Part shown: one piece after another, positions 49,694-58,200 of the stretch
Layout: every line of letters starts with the position of its first letter
How positions within the stretch are numbered: position 1 is the first letter of the stretch
Assembly (NCBI RefSeq): GCF_030345075.1
Contig: NZ_CP128361.1
Span: forward strand, 4,774,001 to 4,838,000
Origin: Solwaraspora sp. WMMA2065
Lineage (GTDB): Bacteria; Actinomycetota; Actinomycetes; Mycobacteriales; Micromonosporaceae
DNA length: 64,000 nucleotides
Reading direction: 5' to 3'
Program-made: the position numbers and the translations under genes
The notes under the pieces: model-generated
Databases searched by the model: none
What the model saw: only the letters and a program-made list of their open reading frames with translations
What the model was told of the DNA's origin: nothing

Positions 49694-50068
49694 GCGGTGC
49701 TCCTCAAGGGCGTGAGCGGTCGCATCGACATGGCGATGATCAATAGCTCGGGGTGGCCGGGAAGATGAGGTGCCGGGCCGGGGGTGGCCTGGGCACTGGC
49801 CGATTCTGCCGATACCGCTGGATCGACGCAAGGTCCGTCCGTCCGATGCAGATAGCTGACACTCCGCCATGGGTGGATCTTCAATGTCGCAGGGCAGGAG
49901 GTCACCTGAAACACCTGTTCGCAGGGGCCGGAAAGTGATCATGAATAGAACCGTTGCCAAATCTCGTCGGTGAGAGGCAGCATGGCTGGTCGGTGCAACC
50001 CGGGTGGCGGTCCGCAGAGCGCGGGCTGCGGTCTTATGCCCGTTTCTCGCGGGCGGCGGAGGTGTGCG
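49694..50068. promoter_or_regulatory. Divergent promoter region of the HerA and Trypco1 operons
   Basis: 375 bp with no supported gene. It must drive both the wHTH-HerA pair (left) and the Trypco1/protease pair (right). AT-rich patches occur at about 49725-49750 and 49935-49960. Confidence 0.5.
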
Positions 50069-50398
50069 GTGCAGTCCGAAGTGGTCCGCTACCAGGTCGA
50101 CGACAAGACGGTAGCGATGGTCGAGATCGATCCGCCGGTTGGTTTTCAGCCGGCCGGGGTCGGCGACGTCGTTGGCTGGGTACGGGAGTCCGCCGCACCT
50201 GCCATCGCCGCCGCCAGCGTGTTGTTGGACCAGGTCAAGGCGGTCTCTCCGGATGCCGTCGAGGTGAAGTTCGGCATCAAGGCGACCGGCACGACCAACT
50301 GGGTGGTCGCCAAGGCGGCGGCTGAAGGGAATTTCGAAGTCACCCTCGGCTGGTATCCGGGTGGGCCGCCGGACGCCAGCACCACGATGCGGCGCTGA
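50069..50398 (+). CDS. Trypco1-like (trypsin-co-occurring) protein
   Basis: 109 aa: VVRYQVDDKTVAMVEIDPPV start, ALL-beta/alpha middle with SPDAVEVKFGIKATGTTNWV and VVAKAAAEGNFEVTLGW. This is the pattern of the trypsin-co-occurring domain 1 family, small proteins encoded next to trypsin-domain conflict ATPases. Start is GTG 50069 with GGAGG 9 nt upstream. It ends 18 bp before the trypsin-STAND-WD40 gene. Proposed roles in the literature are substrate or trigger for the protease; not shown here. Confidence 0.82.
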   Translation: MQSEVVRYQVDDKTVAMVEIDPPVGFQPAGVGDVVGWVRESAAPAIAAASVLLDQVKAVSPDAVEVKFGIKATGTTNWVVAKAAAEGNFEVTLGWYPGGPPDASTTMRR

Positions 50399-50415
50399 CC
50401 GGGACGGAGCGGCTG

Positions 50416-53400
50416 GTGACCGCAGGACCCGACGACTGCTCCTGGCTGGTTGCCCTGCACCGTGGGCAGCACCAGGACACCCCCGTCGGTACCGGCGTCG
50501 TTGTGGAGAGCAACCTGGTGCTGACCTGCCACCATGTCGCGTTCGGCAACGACGGGCAGCTGTACGACGACCTCTGGATCTCGTTCCCACTGGCCGAGAA
50601 GGTCACCTGGTTCGACCGCCGCCGGATCGGCGGCTGCCCGCACGACGGAATGCGGGATGCCAAGGTCGACCTGGTCATGCTTGAACTCGTGGAGCCGGTG
50701 CCGGCCTCGGTGACCCCGGCCCGACTTCGTTGTCTGCCCGCCAAGCCGCTGGCGGGAAGCGCTTACTGGACGTACGGGTTCCCGACGCACGTGGTCGGCG
50801 GCTGCCATGCCGAAGGTAGTGTCGGCCAGCCTGGTGGGTGGGGCCGCGTCATGATCCACACCTCGCCGGCCACCCAGCTGAGCAAGGGATTCAGCGGCGG
50901 TCCGGTCTGGTCATCCGAGTACCAGGCGGTGGTCGGCGTCGTTGTCACCGCCGACGCTCAGGGCGGCGGCCAAGCCGTGACCCTGCACTACGCCGACCAG
51001 CAACTACCGGACATGAAGCTGGCGACTCTGTCCGCCTGGCGGGCCGCCGACGCGGACGACGCCGCCCTTGCCGCCTGGGGATGGGCCCTGGCCACCGACG
51101 GCGAGGCAGGCCGGCACTGGCTGCCCAGGGCACGCGGGGTCGCGGTCGACACCGAAGGCGGCGCGCGGTTCCGCGGCCGGGCCGCCGCCCTGCGTCGCGT
51201 CGTCGACTGGATCGACAGCGTCGAACCGATCAGCCGGCCGCTGATCGTCACCGGGTCGCCGGGGGTCGGCAAGTCAGCCGTGCTCGGGCGGATCGTCACC
51301 ACCGCCGACCAGCAGATCAGCGGGGAACTGTCCGACACGGACATGGCCGTCCGAGCTCCGGTCGGTGCGGTTTCCTGCGCAGTGCACGTCAAGGGCAAGA
51401 CTGCCCTCGAAGTCGCCGCCGAGATCGCCCGTGCCGTCGCCGTCGAGCTGCCCGGCGTACCGGCTGATCTGATGCCTGCGGTGCGCGACCAGCTGAACCA
51501 CCGACGGACCCGATTCACCCTGGTCCTCGACGCGCTCGACGAGGCGACCGACCCGGCGCAGGCGCGCATGGTGATCGACGACATCCTGATGCCGCTGGCC
51601 CGTGACTGTGGCCCTCGGGGCCTGCGGATCGTGATCGGCACCCGGCGCTCAGACCATCACGGTGACCTGATCAGCCGCTTCGGCGGTAACGCGGAACTCG
51701 TCGACCTGGACGCGCCGGAGTACTTCGCCGAATCCGACCTGGCCGACTACGCCCAGGCGACGCTGCAACTGATCGGTGCCGAACGACCAGGCAACCCGTA
51801 CGCCGATCCGACCGTCGCCGCGCCGCTCGCCCGCCGTATCGCCGCCCTCGCCAAGGGAAACTTCCTGGTCGCCGGCCTGATCGCCCGCGCTCACGCGCTG
51901 CGCGACAACACCGCGATCGACCCGGACGAGGTGTCGTTCACCGCTACCGTGGCGCACGCCCTGGACACCTACCTGGCCGGGCTGCCGACCGCCGGCCGGA
52001 CATCGGCCCGGCTGGCGTTGACCGCCCTGGCGTACGCCGAGACGCCGGGACTGCCACTGACGTTGTGGCAGTCCGCGATCGAAGCCCTCGGCGGGGCGGT
52101 CACCGAGCCGGAACTCGCCGACTTCGCGCGTACCTCGGCGGCGAACTTCCTCGTCGAAACGGGCGGCGGCGCTCAGCCCGCGTACCGGCTGTTCCACCAG
52201 GCGCTCAACGACGCGCTGCTGGCCGATCGGGACGCTCAGGCCTCGCGGCGCGACGACCACGCCCGGCTGCTGGCGAGCTGGACCGCCATCGCGCGAGCTA
52301 CCGGATGGGCCACAGCGTTCGACTACCTGCTGCGGTCGCTGCCGCAGCACGCGGCCGGCGCCGGCGCGGTCGACGACCTGCTCACCGACGACGACTATCT
52401 GCTGTACGCCCACCTGGACCGGTTACTTACGGTGGCGGACGCGGCCGAGGCGCCGCTCGCCGTAACCCGTGCCCGGCTCCTGCAACGGACCCCGCTGGCG
52501 GTGGCAGCCGCGCCGGCTGAGCGGGCGGCGTTGTTCTCTGTCGTCGACCGGCTCGACGGCCTGGACAACGGGATCACGGCGGCGGCCGCCCCGTACCGGG
52601 CAGGCTGGGCGCACACCCCGCCCCGGCAGGAACGCAGCATCCTCGACGGACACTCCGAGGCCGTCTACGACGTCGCGGCGATCGTCATCGACGGGCGTCG
52701 GCTGCTCGCCTCGGCCGGCGACGACGGCACGGTGCGACTCTGGGATCCGCTGACCAACCAGGCCGAGCAGACGTTCACCGGCCACGACGACACGATTCAT
52801 GGTGTCTGCGCGGTGCGCCTCGCCACCGGTGAGGTGCTGCTCGCCACGGCCAGCCACGACGGCACCATCGGACTGTGGGACCCGCGTTCCGGGCACCGCC
52901 GGCACGAGCTGCGTGGCCACGGCGACTGGGTACGCAACATCTGCGCGATCCCAATGCCCGACGGTGACCTGCTCGCCTCCGCCGGTGACGACCGGACGGT
53001 GCGGTTGTGGGATCCGGAGACGGGCAGACCAGGCCATGTGCTGACCGGGCACACCGGCTGGGTGACGGCGGTGACCCACGTGCCCGTCGGGGACCGACAG
53101 TTGCTCGCCTCCACCGGCTACGACGGCACGGTGCGGCTGTGGGACCCGGCGACCGGTGGGGAGCCGACCGGAGTCCTCACCGGTCACCTCGGCTGGGTCA
53201 ACACTCTGTACGCGGTGCGTACCCCCGGCCGTACCCTGCTCGCCTCGGCGGGCTATGACGGCACGGTGCGAATCTGGGATCCCGTGATCAGGGCGTGCGT
53301 CCAGGTCCTGCGAACCGGAGGTCCGCTGACCGATCTGTGCACAGTCGATGTCAGCGACGGATGCCTGCTGGTCTCGACCGGTGAGGACGGACTGATCCGA

Positions 53401-54483
53401 ATGTGGGAGGTGCCGACCGGCGCCCCGCAGCAGACCTGGATTCCCCGACCGAGCCTGCGCGGGCATGCCAGCTGGATCCGAGCGGTCTGCGAGCTGCCGA
53501 CGGCGAACAACCGGATGCTCGCCACCGCTGGCGACGACGGGACCGTGCGACTGTGGGACCCGGGCGGCGGACCGCCGGGGGCGGTCGCCGAGCACGACCG
53601 GATCGGGGCGGTGACCGCGGTGTGCCCGGTGCCGGGGGACGAGGGCCGGCTGGTCGCATCCGCCGGATCGGACGGGCAGGTACGGATCTGGGACGCGGTC
53701 ACCGGTGCCCAGCTGCGCGAGTTCCGGGCGTCGGACGGCCCGGTCAATGCGCTGTGCGTCGTACCCGACGAGGAGGAGCCGCGCATCCTGACGGCTGGCG
53801 ATGATCGAGTCGTCAAGCTGTGGGACGCGCGGGACGGCACACTGCAGGGGGAGATGAACGGCCACTACGAGCGAGTCGCCGCCGTCTGCTCTGTGCAGCA
53901 CGACGCGGAGCTGTTGGTGGCCTCTGCCGGCGACGACCAGACTGTCCGGCTGTGGCGTCCGTACTCGGGCGACGTGCGCGGGGTGTTACTCGGGCACGTG
54001 ACCCTGGCCTGGGTGACGACGCTGACCACGGTCGCCGGGCCTGCCGGCGAGCTGCTCGCCTCCGCAGACAAGAGCGGCACCATCATGCTCTGGGACACCG
54101 ACGGCACGCAGCTCTGGTCGCAGCAGGGGCATCAGGACGCGGTGAACGCACTCTGCGGGCTCATGGTCGCCGACCGCCCGGCGCTGGCATCGGCCAGCGC
54201 GGACCACACGATCCGGTTGTGGGACGCCGAGCGGGGCCAGCCGATCCACTGGCTGACCGGGCACACGGGGCCGGTGACCGGGCTGAGCCTGGTCCAGGTG
54301 GGTGGGCGTGACCTGCTCGCCTCGACCAGCCACGACCGCACCGTCCGGGTCTGGGACCCACCGACCGCTCGCGCGGTACGCACGATCCCGGTGCTCCATC
54401 CAGCGCTGGCCTGCTGCACCGTCGACGACACGCTACTGATCGGGCTGGACCAGGGCCTGCTGGCGCTCACGATCACGAGTTGA
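50416..54483 (+). CDS. Trypsin-STAND NTPase-WD40 conflict protein
   Basis: 1355 aa. Residues 1-200: trypsin-like domain with His in VLTCHHVAF (H40), Asp in AKVDLVML (D85) and Ser in GFSGGPVW (S160); all three present. 245-735: STAND NTPase with Walker A TGSPGVGKSAVLG (280-287), Walker B TLVLDALDEATD (368-377) and sensor VIGTRRSDH. 740-1355: thirteen WD40 units ending LWDP-like, probably two seven-bladed propellers. No signal peptide, so it acts in the cytoplasm. Such proteins are proposed to sense an invader through WD40, oligomerise through the NTPase and unleash the protease. GTG start at 50416; convergent with the toxin gene, 5 bp apart. Confidence 0.92.
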   Translation: MTAGPDDCSWLVALHRGQHQDTPVGTGVVVESNLVLTCHHVAFGNDGQLYDDLWISFPLAEKVTWFDRRRIGGCPHDGMRDAKVDLVMLELVEPVPASVTPARLRCLPAKPLAGSAYWTYGFPTHVVGGCHAEGSVGQPGGWGRVMIHTSPATQLSKGFSGGPVWSSEYQAVVGVVVTADAQGGGQAVTLHYADQQLPDMKLATLSAWRAADADDAALAAWGWALATDGEAGRHWLPRARGVAVDTEGGARFRGRAAALRRVVDWIDSVEPISRPLIVTGSPGVGKSAVLGRIVTTADQQISGELSDTDMAVRAPVGAVSCAVHVKGKTALEVAAEIARAVAVELPGVPADLMPAVRDQLNHRRTRFTLVLDALDEATDPAQARMVIDDILMPLARDCGPRGLRIVIGTRRSDHHGDLISRFGGNAELVDLDAPEYFAESDLADYAQATLQLIGAERPGNPYADPTVAAPLARRIAALAKGNFLVAGLIARAHALRDNTAIDPDEVSFTATVAHALDTYLAGLPTAGRTSARLALTALAYAETPGLPLTLWQSAIEALGGAVTEPELADFARTSAANFLVETGGGAQPAYRLFHQALNDALLADRDAQASRRDDHARLLASWTAIARATGWATAFDYLLRSLPQHAAGAGAVDDLLTDDDYLLYAHLDRLLTVADAAEAPLAVTRARLLQRTPLAVAAAPAERAALFSVVDRLDGLDNGITAAAAPYRAGWAHTPPRQERSILDGHSEAVYDVAAIVIDGRRLLASAGDDGTVRLWDPLTNQAEQTFTGHDDTIHGVCAVRLATGEVLLATASHDGTIGLWDPRSGHRRHELRGHGDWVRNICAIPMPDGDLLASAGDDRTVRLWDPETGRPGHVLTGHTGWVTAVTHVPVGDRQLLASTGYDGTVRLWDPATGGEPTGVLTGHLGWVNTLYAVRTPGRTLLASAGYDGTVRIWDPVIRACVQVLRTGGPLTDLCTVDVSDGCLLVSTGEDGLIRMWEVPTGAPQQTWIPRPSLRGHASWIRAVCELPTANNRMLATAGDDGTVRLWDPGGGPPGAVAEHDRIGAVTAVCPVPGDEGRLVASAGSDGQVRIWDAVTGAQLREFRASDGPVNALCVVPDEEEPRILTAGDDRVVKLWDARDGTLQGEMNGHYERVAAVCSVQHDAELLVASAGDDQTVRLWRPYSGDVRGVLLGHVTLAWVTTLTTVAGPAGELLASADKSGTIMLWDTDGTQLWSQQGHQDAVNALCGLMVADRPALASASADHTIRLWDAERGQPIHWLTGHTGPVTGLSLVQVGGRDLLASTSHDRTVRVWDPPTARAVRTIPVLHPALACCTVDDTLLIGLDQGLLALTITS

Positions 54484-54488
54484 GTGCA

Positions 54489-54872
54489 TCAAAGGAGCCC
54501 GAGCCGTCGCAGCTCCGCGGCGATCGCGTCGACCTCGTGCAGGCTGCCGTCGGCGACTGCGAGCATGAACGCCTCAGCGCGGTCGACGTCGACGTCCGGG
54601 ATCGTCGCCCCGGTGTTGAGGTTGATGAAGACCAGCGCGGCGGCCCAGGCAAGGCGTTTGTTGCCGTCGACGAGTGCGTGGTTGCCGCAGATCGAGTGCA
54701 GCAGGCTGGCCGCTTTGCCCGCGAGGTCGGGGTAGGCCTCCTGCCCGAAGACGATCGTGCTCGGTCGGGCGGCGGCGGAGGCGAGCAGCCCGTAGTCGCG
54801 GACCTTGGCTGGCGTGCCGAAGACGATCGAGCCGATCTCCAGCAGGTCTTCGACGTCGAGATAGACGGTCAC
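54489..54872 (-). CDS. doc: Doc-type toxin (Fic fold)
   Basis: 127 aa. Fic-family motif HALVDGNKRLAWAAALVFIN (consensus HxFx(D/E)GNKR). Doc toxins phosphorylate EF-Tu and arrest translation. It starts LDVEDLLEIGSIVFG. Start GTG 54872 overlaps the antitoxin stop (GTGA), so the pair is coupled. The His, Asp, Asn, Lys and Arg of the motif are intact. Confidence 0.92.
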   Translation of the reverse strand: MTVYLDVEDLLEIGSIVFGTPAKVRDYGLLASAAARPSTIVFGQEAYPDLAGKAASLLHSICGNHALVDGNKRLAWAAALVFINLNTGATIPDVDVDRAEAFMLAVADGSLHEVDAIAAELRRLGLL

Positions 54873-55072
54873 TGGGCCAGTCGGTCGAGTAGCTCACGGT
54901 GGCGCTCGGCCACATCTGCGGCCAACCCACGCACCTTGGACCGCTTGCTGTGCCTCGCGACGTACTCCTCGATCGCGACGACGATGGTGGCGTTGGCCGA
55001 CCGGTGCTCGGTCTCAGCGATCTGCTTGAGCCGCGCGTGCAGATCGTCCGGCAGGTTGACTGTGGTAACCAT
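54869..55072 (-). CDS. Antitoxin, RHH-type DNA-binding
   Basis: 67 aa: MVTTVNLPDDLHARLKQIAE and HRSANATIVVAIEEYVARHS form a ribbon-helix-helix with a basic then acidic C-terminal tail that would bind the toxin. ATG 55072. First gene of the toxin operon; probably autoregulates its promoter in 55073-55261. Confidence 0.88.
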   Translation of the reverse strand: MVTTVNLPDDLHARLKQIAETEHRSANATIVVAIEEYVARHSKRSKVRGLAADVAERHRELLDRLAQ

Positions 55073-55261
55073 AGGACAATCATATGACATCCAAGTGATA
55101 CTGGCCGCGCAGCGGACCGGTGACCTGGAGTGGATCAACCGGGTGGCGTGGTCGAGTCGGATGATCGGGTCGGGAATGCACCAGATGACGGGACTTACCG
55201 TGCGTACCCGGGCGGTGATTGAATCGACGGACTGTCAGTGGTGCCGGGCCGGGGAGCAGTG

Positions 55262-58200
55262 GTGGACGTCTTCGATGTACGCGACAAGCTCATCGAGGAC
55301 TACAAGGAGTTCACGTCCAGCTTCGTCGACCCCCGCGACCCGAAGATCGCCGAACACATCGCGGAGTTGACCGCCCAGGGCTACCAGTGGCCGGCACCGT
55401 TCCTGTCGCTCAATCCCAACTTCGCCTCCGGCGGCAGGGTCGACGAGCTGGTCCAGCAGGGCCTGCTGCACCCCGACAACGAGCGGATCTTCCGGATCAA
55501 GCGCCAGCCGGACGACCCGGGGGCGCGGCCGCTGCGGCTGCACCAGCACCAGCGGGAAGCGATCGAGATCGCCCGGGACCGGCACAGCTACGTGCTGACC
55601 ACCGGCACCGGTTCCGGCAAGAGCCTGTCGTACATCGTGCCGATCGTCGACCGGGTGCTGCGGGCCAAGGCCGCCGGCACCTACCGGCCCGGGGTGAAGG
55701 CGATCATCGTCTATCCGATGAACGCGCTGGCCAACAGCCAGCTCAACGAGCTGACGAAGTTTCTCAGCTGGGGCCTGCCGGGCGGGACCCCGCCGGTGCG
55801 GTTCGCCCGCTACACCGGGCAGGAGAACACCGAGGAGCGGCGGCGGATCCTCGCTGACCCGCCGGACATCCTGCTCACCAACTACGTGATGTTGGAGCTG
55901 GTGCTGACCCGGCACGCCGAACGTGGCCCGCTGACCCGGGCCGCCCGTGGCCTGTGGTTCCTGGTCCTCGACGAGCTGCACACCTATCGTGGCCGGCAGG
56001 GTGCCGACGTGGCGTTCCTGGTCCGCCGAGCCCGGGACGCCTTCGCCGCGCCGCAGGTGCAGTGCGTCGGCACCTCGGCGACGATGGCCTCCGACACCAC
56101 CGGCGCAGACCAGCGGATCAAGGTGGCCGAGGTGGCGAGCCGGCTGTTCGGCACCACCGTCGAACCCGGCCACGTGATCGTCGAGACGCTGGAGCGGGCC
56201 ACCAGCGCACCGGCCACCAGCGCGCCGGTCGGCGGCGCTCCGGCCACCGGAACGCCGGCCGGCACCGGCGCGGACCCCGCCGGTCTGCGTGACCGGGTCC
56301 TGCGGTGGGCCGCCACCGAGCCGCCACAGCCGGACGTCGACGGGTTGCGGACCGATCCGTTGGCAGCGTGGGTCGAGGGCGCGTTCGGGGTGGAGCCCGA
56401 CCCGGTGACCGGCCGGCCGGTGCGGCTGCGCCGGCCCAGGACGGTCCCGCAGGCCGCGGACCTGCTCGCCGAGCTGACCGGGGTGCCGGGCCGGGAGTGC
56501 GCCACCGCGATCGAGGCGGTACTGGCCGCCGGTGCGGGGCTCGACGACCCGGGGACCGGGCGGCCGTTCTTCGCGTTCCGGCTGCACCAGTTCCTGTCCA
56601 AGGGCGACAACGTCTACACCACGATCGAGCCGCCGTCGGTGCGGCATGTGACCAGCCGCTACCAGGCGCTCTCCCCGACCAGTACGGTCGACCAGTCGAA
56701 GGCGCTGGTCCCGTTGGCCTTCTGCCGCGAATGCGGCCAGGACTATCTGATCGTCCGGCGCGCCGACCACGGCTTCGAGGCGGGCAGCGAGGTGGAGTCG
56801 GCCACCGGTGACGCCGGCTACCTCTACATCAGCGACGACCAGCCGTGGCCGGCGGATCTCGACACCGTGCTCAGCGACGCCCGGCTGCCGTACTCGTGGA
56901 CGCTGCTGGCCGACGACGGGCGCACCATCGTGGCCCCGACGAAGGAACGCCACCTGCCGGAGCTGGTGCATCTCGACCCGATGGGCACCGAGCAGGCACC
57001 GGGGCAGGGGGTGCCGGCGGCCTGGATCTCGTCGCCGTTCCGGTTCTGTCTGCGCTGCCAGGTGTCCTACGAACGCCAGCGCGGCAAGGACTTCGCCCAG
57101 CTGGCGAAGCTGTCCGTCGAGGGCCGCAGCTCGGCGTTGTCGGTGGTCGGGGCGAGCGTGGTACGCGCGTTGCGGGCCGCCCCGCGGCTGCCGGCGGAGG
57201 CCCGCAAGCTGCTCGCCTTCGTCGACAACCGGCAGGACGCCTCGCTGCAGGCCGGGCACTTCAACGATTTCGTCCAGGTGGTGCAGTTGCGTGGCGCGCT
57301 GTACCGGGCGGTGGCGGCGGCCCCGGACGGGTTGACCCACGAGCGGGTGGCGCAGCAGGTCACCGAGGCGCTGCGGCTGGAGTTGGGGCAGTTCGCCCGG
57401 ACCCCGGAGGTGCGGTACGGCAAGGACGAGATCTGGCGGGCGCTACGCGAGGTGGTCAACTACCGGCTCTACCTCGATCTGGAACGCGGCTGGCGGGTCA
57501 CCATGCCGAACCTGGAGCAGACCGGCCTGCTGCGGATCGGCTACCGCTATCTCGACGAGGTAGCCGTCGACGAGGAGATCTGGTCGCGCAGCCACCATCT
57601 GCTGCGCGACGACAAACCGGAACGCCGCCACGACGTGGCCTCGACGCTGCTGGACGAGCTGCGCCGCAACCTGGCGATCGACGTACGGTGCCTGACCCAG
57701 GACGGTTTCGACGAGATCGACCGGCTGTCCCGCCAGCAGCTGGCCGAGCCGTGGAAGCTGGGTGAACGGGAGCGGGCGGTCGTCGCCGGGGTCGCCTACC
57801 CGAAGCCGAGCGGCAAGGGCGAGCGGCGCAAACTGCTGCACTTGTCCGGCCGGGGGGCGTTCGGCAAGTACCTGATCCGACAGTACGGCAAGGACGGCTG
57901 CACAGTCGCCGACGCGCAGGACATGATCCGCGACCTGTTGGCGGTGCTGGCCGAGGCGACCCTGGTGATCGAGGTGCCACCGGAGGGCGACGACCTGGTC
58001 AGCGGCTACCGGCTGAAGTCGGACGCGCTGATCTGGCAGGCCGGGGACGGCACGGTGGGCGCGGAGGACCGGGTCCGCAAGGTGCTCTCCGGTGAGGCCG
58101 GTGCCCGGGTCAACACCTTCTTCCGGGACCTGTACCGGGACACTTCGCATCTGCTGGCCGGGTTGCAGGCGAAGGAACACACCGCCCAGGTGGAGGCGGC

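Noticed and set aside
49694-50590. N-terminal extension of the wHTH protein to 50590
   Set aside because: It would run through the Trypco1 gene on the opposite strand; ATG 49693 has a strong GAGGAG ribosome-binding site.
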